Positions 26,001 through 34,360 are shown, counted from the stretch's first letter. The stretch is 64,000 nucleotides of DNA from Ferruginibacter sp. (GCA_016786725.1 JAEUVU010000007.1:186001-250000), one strand, 5' to 3'. Notes: generated from the sequence alone by a model not told the origin. Program-made: numbers and translations.

Positions 26001-27316
26001 TAATATTCGGCAAGTAAAGCCTGCTTTATTTTTTCTTCTATTAAATGTAGATCATTATCAGTTATAACATCGGGCGAATAAGCAATGTTTATATTCAGCT
26101 TATTATCGTGTTTTAAAAAAACAAAAGTAAGCCCGGGTGGAAATGTAAGCGCCGGTATCATATTCAGGTCACGCAATGGCTCGCCAAACAAATGCGTTAA
26201 CTCATTAAAATTATCACCGGTAGATGTGTAGAGAAAACTGGCAAACACACCTTTGCCGGTGCGGCTTACCAGTAAATAATAAAGCCATAGCGGAATATGC
26301 CGCATCATATTCAGAAACATGGTGTATCGCTGTGGAATGCCATCGCCTATCTGCGACTTCATTTGGGCACTTAAACATTTTACAGTTTGCGGTACACTAT
26401 CCAGCTCAGCTTCAGGAATGCGGTAAAACAAAAATGAAACGCAGTTTGATATCAGCGGGCCAACGGCGCCTTTTAATCTTCCATCGTAAGGAACGGGCAG
26501 CCACAGGTCGCCTGCTTTATTTTTTTGTTTATTCAGCAAATGAATTATCTGTGAGCAGCATGCAATAAAATATAAGGTAGCCCCAAAGCGTGAACCGGCC
26601 TTAAAAGAATTGGAAGCGACCCTGGCCGTTTCCTCAGCATTAAAAGCAATGGTTCTGTTCATCGTTTCATCTTCACCATGCCTGGCTTTTGCTGTGGCAA
26701 CTGAACTCACCGGCGGCTTAGCAGATGTTTGTACAAATCTCTTGACCTTATACATATTGCTGATGTAGGTAAAAATATTTGTCTTTTTCTCCCTGGCAGG
26801 AAAAAAGATGTCAAAGTTCTGCGGTTTATTTTCTGAAAGATGATTGAGGTGCTCGAACAAAAGCGTTGTGCCTTTTGCATCCAGCAAAATATGGTTCCAG
26901 GATAAAACAAAAGCGCTGCTGCCGGAAGGGTAATAAATAATATCAGCTTCTATGAAACGGTCAGCATCAACGGTAATATCCCTGGTTAAAATATTTTTCG
27001 GTATCTCATTTTCAACATCACAATCATGTTTTTTTACAACGATCTCATTGCCCCTGTCTTTGTATCTCCAGTAAGGTAATTGAAACAACGGCGGCTCCAT
27101 CAATTTGATATTGCAGAGCCAGTAAATAACAGGTGATGATCTCAGAATGTTTTCGATCTTTTCAAAAGATACACTGCTGCTGAAATAAAATGCCTTACGC
27201 ATTACATTGCCGCCTGCGCCATGTTTTTTTGCATGTTTATCAAGCACCAGGTGAAAACAATCGGCACCGCTCAGGATTACTTTTTCAGGAAGATCATTTT
27301 TAGAAAAGGGTGTCAT
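26000..27316 (-). CDS. Condensation/wax-ester-synthase-like acyltransferase
   Basis: A 438-residue protein of the CoA-dependent acyltransferase superfamily (condensation domains, PapA, WES). The active-site motif H-x3-D-x2-G is read as NHILLDAKG at about residues 145-153, and a second structural region, LPVPYDGRLKGAVGPLISNCVSFLFYR, resembles the C-terminal half of such enzymes (compare the DFG/latch region). It probably transfers an acyl or aminoacyl group from the adjacent carrier protein to an alcohol or amine. It follows the ACP gene after 10 bases and overlaps the oxidoreductase start. Acceptor unknown. Confidence 0.78.
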   Translation of the reverse strand: MTPFSKNDLPEKVILSGADCFHLVLDKHAKKHGAGGNVMRKAFYFSSSVSFEKIENILRSSPVIYWLCNIKLMEPPLFQLPYWRYKDRGNEIVVKKHDCDVENEIPKNILTRDITVDADRFIEADIIYYPSGSSAFVLSWNHILLDAKGTTLLFEHLNHLSENKPQNFDIFFPAREKKTNIFTYISNMYKVKRFVQTSAKPPVSSVATAKARHGEDETMNRTIAFNAEETARVASNSFKAGSRFGATLYFIACCSQIIHLLNKQKNKAGDLWLPVPYDGRLKGAVGPLISNCVSFLFYRIPEAELDSVPQTVKCLSAQMKSQIGDGIPQRYTMFLNMMRHIPLWLYYLLVSRTGKGVFASFLYTSTGDNFNELTHLFGEPLRDLNMIPALTFPPGLTFVFLKHDNKLNINIAYSPDVITDNDLHLIEEKIKQALLAEY

Positions 27317-27326
27317 GTGATGGTCT

Positions 27327-27581
27327 TTAAGATGCAGCAGGCATCAGTTCCAGCACGGTTGCGGCAAGCGCCCTGATGGTTTTAAAATTTTCCGGCAACA
27401 GTTTTTCATCCGGAATGGCAACACCAAATCTGCGTTCAATAAAAAGAATGATCTCTACAGTAGAAAACGAATCGATACCAGCCTGTTTTAAAATGGTATC
27501 AGCATCTATATGCACCGCTTCTGCCAGTATATTTTTTTCGATATACTTTTTTATTTCTGTTATGATGATGTCTGCATCCAT
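27327..27581 (-). CDS. Acyl/peptidyl carrier protein
   Basis: An 84-residue free-standing carrier protein. The phosphopantetheine attachment site is Ser in QAGIDSFSTVEIILFIE at about residue 38, followed by the conserved RRFGVAIPDEKL helix III segment. It is acidic and of normal ACP size. The gene lies between the ABC permease (2 bases) and the acyltransferase (10 bases), so the set encodes a minimal carrier-dependent pathway with its own export pump. It is not the fatty acid synthase ACP, which is normally next to fabF. Confidence 0.92.
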   Translation of the reverse strand: MDADIIITEIKKYIEKNILAEAVHIDADTILKQAGIDSFSTVEIILFIERRFGVAIPDEKLLPENFKTIRALAATVLELMPAAS

Positions 27582-27583
27582 TT

Positions 27584-28867
27584 TTAAACCCTTCTTTTTT
27601 TAAGGTTGTAGATGTAAGAAATGGCCATGGTTCCTAAAAAGAAAAGTACCAGTTTAAACGACTCCATTAAGATATCACTTACATTTCCACCCCGTAAAAA
27701 TAATTTATAAAAACCTTCCAGCGACCAGTTCAGCGGCGACCAGGCACTAATATTACGCATTACTTCAGGCATTACATAACTGGGCACCCAGATACCACCC
27801 AAAGCCGATAATAATAAAATGGAGAGAGAACCCATGATAGCAGCCTGGTGATCGGTGGTGGCTAATGTGCCTACCGTAACACCAAAACCCGTTGCAGCAA
27901 AGGCTGTAGCTAATGTTAAAAGCAAAATACCCATCATACTGTTCCCCAGTACCAGTGCAGGCAATCCCAGTTGCGGCAGCAAAAATTTACCTACGCATAA
28001 CATTAAAGCAAATTGTATAAGGCAAACAAAAACATACACGATCACTTTGCCATTCACCAGTAATAAAAAGGGCGTGGGCATGGTATGCAGCCTGAAAACA
28101 CTGCCTTCTGATTTTTCTTTTAATATGCTGTTGGATAAAGGAATGGCAATAAAGAACATGGCAAAAATGGCCCAGGCAGGTACATTGTGCTGTACTGCAT
28201 TGGGAACAATTTTATCTGTAGCAGTTGATGCATAAATTTCTTTATAATGGATGATCTGCGATTTCTGGTAAGAATTTTTTGGTGCATTTTGTTTATCCGG
28301 TATCACCTCTGCGATCTGCTCAGAAAAAGTTTCGAACATGATCTTTGTTTTTACTTCAGAAATAAATTCACGCAGGTTGCTGGTTATTGTGGTTAAAAAA
28401 GATTTTTTGGCAACCGGGTCAACAATGATAGAAACCTCCACGGAGTCCTGTTGTTTGTTGGTTGTGTCGGCGCCATTCATTGTTTCATTCACCAGCACAG
28501 CAACATTTTTGCGGATGGCTGCCGTTGCGCCTTTGGGAATTACGATACCCAGTAAAAATTTTCCTTCGCTAACTGCTTTGGTGGCTGATTCAGCAGTAGC
28601 GGGCTTTCCATCAATACTGTCACTCACATAAACCAGTTCGTTGCGGCGTAAACCATCTTCAATTATATTTCCAAGGGAATCATGATCGTTGTTTACAAAA
28701 ACAACCGGTATGCCTTTTTCGTTGATGGATTTAAAAGCTGAGTCCTGTATCAGTGTCATCACTAAAATGAGCGCCACCGGCATTACGAATAAAACAGCAA
28801 GCCCAACCCTGTCTCTCAGGAGCAGAAGTATTTCTTTTTTAACCGTAGCCAGTAGTTTGTGCAGCAT
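27584..28867 (-). CDS. ABC-2 type exporter permease
   Basis: A 427-residue membrane subunit with one N-terminal helix (residues 20-37, VGLAVLFVMPVALILVMTL), a periplasmic domain of about 190 residues and five to six C-terminal helices from about residue 230 (PAWAIFAMFFIAIPLSNSIL and onward). This is the ABC2_membrane_3/YhhJ layout used for drug or small-molecule export. It overlaps the ATPase gene by one base and precedes the ACP gene by two, so the pump and the biosynthetic genes are made together. The exported compound is unknown. Confidence 0.88.
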   Translation of the reverse strand: MLHKLLATVKKEILLLLRDRVGLAVLFVMPVALILVMTLIQDSAFKSINEKGIPVVFVNNDHDSLGNIIEDGLRRNELVYVSDSIDGKPATAESATKAVSEGKFLLGIVIPKGATAAIRKNVAVLVNETMNGADTTNKQQDSVEVSIIVDPVAKKSFLTTITSNLREFISEVKTKIMFETFSEQIAEVIPDKQNAPKNSYQKSQIIHYKEIYASTATDKIVPNAVQHNVPAWAIFAMFFIAIPLSNSILKEKSEGSVFRLHTMPTPFLLLVNGKVIVYVFVCLIQFALMLCVGKFLLPQLGLPALVLGNSMMGILLLTLATAFAATGFGVTVGTLATTDHQAAIMGSLSILLLSALGGIWVPSYVMPEVMRNISAWSPLNWSLEGFYKLFLRGGNVSDILMESFKLVLFFLGTMAISYIYNLKKRRV

Positions 28868-29619
28868 CAGTCTCTCAGTTTTCGGTTGGTTAAATTTAAA
28901 AATACATTCTCCAGGTTGGTTGACCCGGCATTGCGGCTGATCAGCTCAGCAGGCGTACCTTCCGTTAAAATTTTACCCCGGTCAATGATGGAAACACGGG
29001 TGCAAAAATGTTCTGCTTCTTCCATGTGGTGAGAAGTGTAGATGATGGTGGTACCGGAAGCATTCACTTCTTTCAGGTGCTGGATGATCACATTGCGGCT
29101 GTGTACATCTACACCAACTGTCGGTTCATCTAAAAATAAAATTTTGGGGCTGTGTAAAATACCGGCAATTAAATTCACTCTCCGCTTCATACCGCCGGAG
29201 TAGGTGGACACTTTTCTGTTGGCAGCATCTTTCAATCCGAGTTTTTGCAGCCATACTTCAATTTTATCTTTCAGGCTTTTGCCATAAAGACCATACATGC
29301 TGCCGTAAAAAGCTAAATTTTCACGGGCTGTTAAGGTTGGGTACAATGCAATGTCCTGCGGAACTATGCCGAGAATATTTTTAATAGAGTCCAGTTCGGT
29401 ATGAATGTCTTTTCCGTCAATCAATACTTTGCCGGAAGTTGGAGGAAAAAGGCCGCAAAGAATAGAGATGGTAGTTGTTTTGCCGGCGCCATTTGGGCCA
29501 AGCAAACCAAAGATCTCATTGCGGTTTATAGAAAAGGATATTCCATTTACTGCGGGTTCTTCAGCGTTTCTGAATGTCTTTGTTAAATGTTCGATCTCTA
29601 TAATGGCCGGGTTGCTCAT
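28867..29619 (-). CDS. ABC transporter ATP-binding protein
   Basis: A 250-residue ATPase with Walker A GPNGAGKTT, the Q-loop VPQDIALYP, the signature STYSGGMKRR, Walker B KILFLDEPTVGVD and the switch His in YTSHHMEEAE. It pairs with the following ABC-2 permease. It is the first gene of the six-gene minus-strand operon ending at 23300. The 152-base gap to the upstream crtD-like gene contains AGGGTT/AACCCT repeats but no clear promoter. Confidence 0.95.
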   Translation of the reverse strand: MSNPAIIEIEHLTKTFRNAEEPAVNGISFSINRNEIFGLLGPNGAGKTTTISILCGLFPPTSGKVLIDGKDIHTELDSIKNILGIVPQDIALYPTLTARENLAFYGSMYGLYGKSLKDKIEVWLQKLGLKDAANRKVSTYSGGMKRRVNLIAGILHSPKILFLDEPTVGVDVHSRNVIIQHLKEVNASGTTIIYTSHHMEEAEHFCTRVSIIDRGKILTEGTPAELISRNAGSTNLENVFLNLTNRKLRD

Positions 29620-29771
29620 GCTTTTAAAGGGCTGCGAATTTACGTAAAAAACCCGCCCAAAGCCAATATTAGCGTATTTTAAATTGCTATCAGGGTTGCT
29701 AACCCTTTAAAAGTTTAACCGAATCTGTAATTTGCCGGTAAAGTTTGGCAACCCTTTTAATGAAACGCATA

Positions 29772-31247
29772 TCAGCGTATTAAACCTGTAGTAATTTTAG
29801 CCGAAAGCAGGCAAAGCGGAATGCTGGGGCCAGGATGCACACTGCCACCGCAGAAGTACAGGTTTTTTATGTCTTTTGAGAAATTGGCGTGGCGCAAAAA
29901 AGCTGCAAACTTATTATTGCTGCTGTTGCCGTAAATGGCGCCAAAGGCACTGGAAGTACGGCTTTCAATAACACGTGGATCAAAAACAATCTCCGTTTCA
30001 ATGTAAGAACCGATATCGGTTTTAAGCATCCTGTTGATCTTTGCAATCATGGCCTCACGGGCTTCATTAATAAAAGCATCCCAATCCTGTCCCTGGTTAT
30101 TGGGCACATTAATAAAGGCAAACCAGTTCTCACAGCCGGGAGGTGCATCGGTGGGCGTGTGCTTGCTGGTGATGTTTACATAAATGGTGGGATCGTGGTA
30201 AATTTTTTTCTTCGAGAAAATGGTATCAAACTCTTCTTCATAATTTTCAGCAAAAAGAATATTGTGCAATCCCAGTTCTTTAAACTCTTTTTTTATACCC
30301 CAGTAAAAAATGATGCCGGAACTTGATTTGGGCTGGTCGAGTGTTTTTGCAGGACGTTTTACACCAGGCATTAATTTTTTGTAACTGTTATACACATCCA
30401 TATTGCTGATAACGATATCAAACTCTTCTGTTCCGTTATCTGTTCTTACGCCTTTAACTTTGTTACTTTCGATAAGTATTTCTCTTACAGGGGTAGAAAA
30501 TTTAAATTCAACACCAATATCCTTTGCCAGTTTTACCAGGGCATCTGTAATGCCAAACATACCGCCTTCGGGATAAAAAGCGCCTTTTACAATTTCAACA
30601 TGTGCTATCACATTTAACGTAGCCGGCGACAGGTAAGGGCTTGAGCCGTTGTAGGTGGAGTATCGGTTGAAGATCTTTACCATGCGGCCATCTTTAAAAG
30701 ATTTATTGTTGGCGCCATGCATGGTATCAAAAGCGCCGATCTTTCCAAAATTTAAAATACCCCTTAATACCGGCCAGGTAAAAAAGTTTTTAAGCCGGTG
30801 CAGGGAGTTTTGCAGAAAAACTTCATCTGTTAGTTCGTAAATTTTTTCTGTTCGGTTCAGGTATTTGAGAATGTCTTCTTTAGAATCGTTTGTCTTGGCG
30901 GCCATTGCTTCGGCAAATTTTTCCTTGCCATGGTATGACTCCAGTTGCGTGCCGTCTTCAAAAAAATATTTGTAAACAGGATCAAGCTGGGTATAATGGA
31001 AATGTTCAGCCGGATTTTTGCCCGACAGTTCAAACAATTCATTTACATACTGCGGCATGGTAAATACCGATGGCCCCATATCAAAACGGTACCCGTCTTT
31101 TGTTTCTGAAGATAATTTACCGCCGGGAAAAGAATTGGCTTCAAATACGGTTACTTTATAACCTTTGTTGCGCATACGTATAGCAGCGCCCAAACCCGAT
31201 ACACCGCTGCCAATAACAGCGCATTTTTTATTATTTTCTGTGATCAT
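29772..31247 (-). CDS. crtD: CrtD-like carotenoid 3,4-desaturase (CrtI family)
   Basis: A 491-residue FAD-dependent carotenoid desaturase. Marks are VIGSGVSGLGAAIRMRNKGYKVTVFEA, PGGKLSSETKDGYRFDMGPSVFTMP and the C-terminal NLYFCGGSVHPGPSIPLCLLSAK. The last segment with GGSVHPG is typical of the CrtD branch (1-hydroxycarotenoid 3,4-desaturase) rather than of phytoene desaturase. With the cruF-like gene in the facing operon it would make the 1'-hydroxy-3',4'-didehydro end group of saproxanthin or myxol-type carotenoids. A -7 element and a Crp/Fnr-like dyad lie upstream at 31264-31327. Confidence 0.85.
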   Translation of the reverse strand: MITENNKKCAVIGSGVSGLGAAIRMRNKGYKVTVFEANSFPGGKLSSETKDGYRFDMGPSVFTMPQYVNELFELSGKNPAEHFHYTQLDPVYKYFFEDGTQLESYHGKEKFAEAMAAKTNDSKEDILKYLNRTEKIYELTDEVFLQNSLHRLKNFFTWPVLRGILNFGKIGAFDTMHGANNKSFKDGRMVKIFNRYSTYNGSSPYLSPATLNVIAHVEIVKGAFYPEGGMFGITDALVKLAKDIGVEFKFSTPVREILIESNKVKGVRTDNGTEEFDIVISNMDVYNSYKKLMPGVKRPAKTLDQPKSSSGIIFYWGIKKEFKELGLHNILFAENYEEEFDTIFSKKKIYHDPTIYVNITSKHTPTDAPPGCENWFAFINVPNNQGQDWDAFINEAREAMIAKINRMLKTDIGSYIETEIVFDPRVIESRTSSAFGAIYGNSSNNKFAAFLRHANFSKDIKNLYFCGGSVHPGPSIPLCLLSAKITTGLIR

Positions 31248-31263
31248 AATTTTACCTTGGCGG

Positions 31264-31327
31264 CAAAATTACCCGTTTTTGGCTATGTATGCTGTAGAAT
31301 ACAGGTAACATGATAAAAATCATGTTA
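31264..31327 (-). promoter_or_regulatory. crtD promoter with Crp/Fnr-type dyad
   Basis: On the minus strand TAATTTTG (31271-31264) is an exact TAnnTTTG element 17 bases before the crtD ATG. No TTTG is present at the -33 position. Instead a perfect 9-base inverted repeat, TAACATGAT-AAAA-ATCATGTTA (31306-31327), is centred about 60 bases before the expected start point, the position used by class I Crp/Fnr activators. Its core is TGA-N6-TCA. Confidence 0.6.
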
Positions 31328-31567
31328 TTGAAGTGATTTATTTCCGTATCTCATCAATAAAGAAGTCCAGGCTTTACTAAACAAACCTTCTATCTGGTTG
31401 AGTGTATAATGTGCGGTAATGCCAACATCCAATATGCCTTCACCAAGATCTTCCTCGGTATAAACATAACCTGAACTTTTCTTTGGCGTTAATTTTTTGC
31501 CAATAGCTTTCAGATGATTTTTGGCTGCGTTCATAAAATTAAACTGATTGGTTGTTTGCTTTTTCAT
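31325..31567 (-). CDS. Small peptide with YTEEDLGEGILD core, copy A
   Basis: An 80-residue protein with a basic N-terminal half (residues 1-32, rich in Lys, Asn and Gln), the segment GYVYTEEDLGEGILDVGIT at about 33-51 and a C-terminal amphipathic part with aromatic residues (LFSKAWTSLLMRYGN). No known family was recognised. The core is shared with the 33-residue peptide encoded 156 bases upstream on the same strand, with mostly synonymous differences, so both are real genes under amino-acid-level selection. It lies between that gene and crtD. A precursor peptide or a small regulator are both possible. Confidence 0.72.
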   Translation of the reverse strand: MKKQTTNQFNFMNAAKNHLKAIGKKLTPKKSSGYVYTEEDLGEGILDVGITAHYTLNQIEGLFSKAWTSLLMRYGNKSLQ

Positions 31568-31722
31568 ATTACTAAGGTTTGATACGAAAGCAATAAAACC
31601 GTGCCAAAAATTACAGACTCTTATACTGAATTCCTAACACCTGAAAATTTTATAAACCGGCAAGTAAAAGATGTGTGTGGGAAAGTTGTAAGGTGAGAAA
31701 CCGTACAGCCGCTTTGGTATGT

Positions 31723-31824
31723 TTAACAGGATACGCCTGCATCCAAAATACCTTCGCCCAGGTCTTCTTCTGTATAAATGTAAACAGGTTTTTTTGCTGC
31801 TGCGGTTATTGGTTGATTTTTCAT
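31723..31824 (-). CDS. Small peptide with YTEEDLGEGILD core, copy B
   Basis: A 33-codon gene. The peptide starts MKNQPITAAAKKP, continues VYIYTEEDLGEGILDAG and ends VSC just before the stop. Compared with copy A at 31325-31567, 12 of 12 core residues are identical, while about half of the core codons differ at the third position. The peptide ends with Cys immediately after the part shared with copy A. Upstream is an A-rich stretch before the ATG, as is usual for Bacteroidota start regions. Function unknown. Confidence 0.7.
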   Translation of the reverse strand: MKNQPITAAAKKPVYIYTEEDLGEGILDAGVSC

Positions 31825-31983
31825 AATTTTTGTTTTAAATGTTATGGCTGTTAAAATCAGCCTTATTGGATATTGGGTATTCTAGTAACGTGAAAGCTGT
31901 GGATTTATTACATTAGAGAGCTGGAATTTCGTGTAGAAATTTGTCTGATCTTGAGTATTTTTAGGCAGATTAAATAAGACATT

Positions 31984-32895
31984 ATGGATTTTGGCCGGGT
32001 TCCGGAAGCGGAATTAGATACATTAGATTTTAGTCTTGCAAAAGAGCCTGTTTTTAATAAAGGGATTTTAAAAGGCAAGCCTGTAAAGGACCCTAAAGTG
32101 TACATCGGCTGCGCCAAATGGGGAAGAACAGAATGGGTGGGAAAAATCTATCCACCAAAGGCGAAGGAAAAAGATTTCCTGGATTATTATGTTGATCATT
32201 ACAACAGTATTGAACTAAATGCCACGCACTATAAGGTTTATGGTGAAGCCGGCATTAAAAAGTGGACGGCAAAAGCCGGCAAAAAAGATTTTAAGTTTTG
32301 CCCGAAAATGTACCAGGGCATAACACACCGGGGAAGTTTAAAAGGCAAGGATTTTATTACGAATGAATTTTTCAGGGGTATCGTTGCGTTTGAAGAATTT
32401 TTGGGGCCGGTATTTATACAGGTGAGTGAAACTTTTTCACCTAAAAGAAAAGCAGAGCTGTTTGATTTTTTAAAATCACTCCCGAAAGATCTGCAGTTTT
32501 TTATGGAGGTTCGGCACCCCGATTGGTTTGCCAAACCGGATATTGCCGAAGAGTTATTTTCAACCCTTGCAGCGATGAACATTGGTGCGGTGGTTACTGA
32601 TACTGCCGGCAGAAGGGATTGTGCACATATGCATCTGACCGTTCTTAAAACATTCATCCGGTATGTAGGCAATAGTTTACATCCTACAGATTATACCCGA
32701 ATAGATGAATGGGTTGAGCGTATGAAATACTGGCTGGATAAGGGGATGGAAGAATTATATTTTTTTATGCATATGCATGATGAAGCAACATCTCCGGAGT
32801 TAACTGTTTACCTGGTTGATAAGATGAATAAAAAATTAGGGCTGAATCTGATAAAGCCGAAGTTTATAGAAAAAGAGGAGGGTTTGTTTGATTGA
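31984..32895 (+). CDS. DUF72/YecE-family protein
   Basis: A 303-residue protein of the DUF72 family, a TIM-barrel fold of unknown activity. Marks are VYIGCAKWGRTEWVGKIYPPKAKEKDFLDYYVDHYNSIELNATHY at the start, where the Gly-Cys/Ser and the NSxELN segment are family signatures, and FFMHMHDEATSPELT near the end. Family members usually start directly at the YIGC strand; the extra 38 residues here (VPEAELDTLDFSLAKEP) are an N-terminal extension also seen in Bacteroidota relatives. It is monocistronic and bounded by REP elements on its 3' side. Confidence 0.88.
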   Translation: MDFGRVPEAELDTLDFSLAKEPVFNKGILKGKPVKDPKVYIGCAKWGRTEWVGKIYPPKAKEKDFLDYYVDHYNSIELNATHYKVYGEAGIKKWTAKAGKKDFKFCPKMYQGITHRGSLKGKDFITNEFFRGIVAFEEFLGPVFIQVSETFSPKRKAELFDFLKSLPKDLQFFMEVRHPDWFAKPDIAEELFSTLAAMNIGAVVTDTAGRRDCAHMHLTVLKTFIRYVGNSLHPTDYTRIDEWVERMKYWLDKGMEELYFFMHMHDEATSPELTVYLVDKMNKKLGLNLIKPKFIEKEEGLFD

Positions 32896-33005
32896 AACCC
32901 CGACGGCGGCTTCAGCCCCGTTGGCGGTTTTACAACAGTCTTCGTTATAACCGCCGTCAGGCCTGCCTGCCGGTAGGCAGGGTTTGCAACCGCTGACGGG
33001 GTTGA
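32896..33005. repeat. REP pair with a nested 20-base palindromic insertion
   Basis: Two facing REP-like units, AACCCCGACGGCGG/CCCCGTTGGCGGTT and AACCGCCGTCAG...GGTTTGCAACC followed by GCTGACGGGGTT. The right unit equals the one at 35040-35074 except for 20 extra bases at 32961-32980 (containing CCTGCCGGTAGGCAG), flanked by a repeated CAG. It lies between DUF72 and the umuC 3' end. Confidence 0.85.
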
Positions 33006-33006
33006 A

Positions 33007-34290
33007 TCAACTTACTTTATACAACTCATCCCAACGGGAAGTATAACGTGGGCTGCGCATTTCCATCCGCATCTTCCAGTTTCTTTTAGTGCCGGAGGTC
33101 GCAAATTTTATTACATCGTCCCTCATGGCAAAATTTACATTATCAATAGCGCTCATCAGCAAGCGCTTGCCGTTGTGTTTTTCTTCGGTAAATAAATTAC
33201 CTTGTATGGTTTTGTCGGGTACCAATCCGCTCAGCATTACACCTGCTTTTTTGTAGATGGTACCATGTACAAATATCTTGTCAACCAGTTCTATAGCTGG
33301 TTTTATCAATTCATGTGTAGAAGAAGTGGCGATTGGCAGGCGTGTGTAAGTTCCAATACTTTCACCGTGCCTGAAATCAATATTATGATTTTGGCCTTTG
33401 GCCACCACAAAAATACTGATGGTATTGGCAGCGCTATATTGCCGCCGAAGTTTTTCAGCCGCTTTTGCTGTGTAAGTTGCAATAGCTTCTTTTATTTCAA
33501 TAATACTTTTTACGTTGCGCCCAAACATCCGGGTGGTAGCAATCATTTTCTTTTCTTTCAATTCATCCTTCATTTCATTGGCATGCTCTCCTCTTAATTC
33601 TTTTATTAAACGAATACCTACAACTCCGCCTAAATTTCTATGTGCCCATTCCGGTGATTTTTGGCTAAGATCGTAAGCAGTAAACACAGCATGCATATCT
33701 GTTAACTTTTTAGCATACTGCCTGCCAACGCCCCAAATCTCTCCAACCGGTGTGTTTTGCAAGGCAGCAATAATTTTTTCATATGCATCCAACACAACCA
33801 CGCATTCGGCCGCCCTTTTATCTTTTTTAGCAAGGTGATTGGCAACTTTGGATAAAACCTTTGTTGGGGCAATACCCACCGATACCATTATACCTGTCCA
33901 TTGTTCGATAGTTTTTCTGATCTGTAAACCAATCTGCTTCCAATCATTTTCTCCATTTTCACCTAAATCGATAAAGGCTTCATCAACCGAATACACTTCC
34001 ACATTTTCTTCGCCCAATATCATCTTTAATGTTTCCATCACCCGCCAACTTAAATCTCCATACAAATTATAGTTGGATGAAAAGGTTGCTACGTTGTGTT
34101 CTTCTATTAGAGGCTTTGCTAAAAAATACGGACCGGCCATTTTTACGCCGAGGCTTTTTGCTTCATCACTACGGGATACAATACAACCATCGTTGTTGCT
34201 GAGTACAACAACTGGTTTATTGTCCAGGTGCGGTTGAAATAACCTTTCGCAACTGCAATAAAAACTGTTACAATCTACTATACCTTTCAT
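33007..34290 (-). CDS. umuC: DNA polymerase V catalytic subunit, UmuC
   Basis: Y-family translesion DNA polymerase of 427 residues. The polymerase domain starts MKGIVDCNSFYCSCERLF with the first catalytic Asp, then PVVVLSNNDGCIVSRSDEAK, and VEVYSVDEAFIDL with the second acidic pair at about residues 98-110. The helix-hairpin and little-finger domains follow (GEIWGVGRQYAKKL) and the UmuC C-terminal part is complete. Normally it is directly downstream of umuD; here a REP-associated transposase gene and two REP clusters separate the pair, which may change expression. Confidence 0.95.
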   Translation of the reverse strand: MKGIVDCNSFYCSCERLFQPHLDNKPVVVLSNNDGCIVSRSDEAKSLGVKMAGPYFLAKPLIEEHNVATFSSNYNLYGDLSWRVMETLKMILGEENVEVYSVDEAFIDLGENGENDWKQIGLQIRKTIEQWTGIMVSVGIAPTKVLSKVANHLAKKDKRAAECVVVLDAYEKIIAALQNTPVGEIWGVGRQYAKKLTDMHAVFTAYDLSQKSPEWAHRNLGGVVGIRLIKELRGEHANEMKDELKEKKMIATTRMFGRNVKSIIEIKEAIATYTAKAAEKLRRQYSAANTISIFVVAKGQNHNIDFRHGESIGTYTRLPIATSSTHELIKPAIELVDKIFVHGTIYKKAGVMLSGLVPDKTIQGNLFTEEKHNGKRLLMSAIDNVNFAMRDDVIKFATSGTKRNWKMRMEMRSPRYTSRWDELYKVS

Positions 34291-34314
34291 GGGTTTAAAT
34301 TAGTACTGATTGAG

Positions 34315-34351
34315 TAACCCCGCCAGCGGTTGCAAACCCTGACGGCGGTTA
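34315..34351. repeat. REP element between umuC and the RAYT gene
   Basis: A single 35-37-base unit, AACCCCGCCAGCGGTTGC followed by AAACCCTGACGGCGGTT, with imperfect dyad symmetry. It lies 10 bases from the 3' end of the transposase gene. Confidence 0.85.
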
Positions 34352-34360
34352 TATGAACTA

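Noticed and set aside
29660..29771. Possible terminator AGGGTT/AACCCT between crtD and the ABC ATPase gene
   Set aside because: Only 6-7 pairs and no T run in either direction; not reported as a terminator.
29772..31247. Second copy of phytoene desaturase
   Set aside because: The C-terminal GGSVHPG segment and the presence of a cruF-like gene favour a CrtD role, so it is not called as a crtI duplicate.
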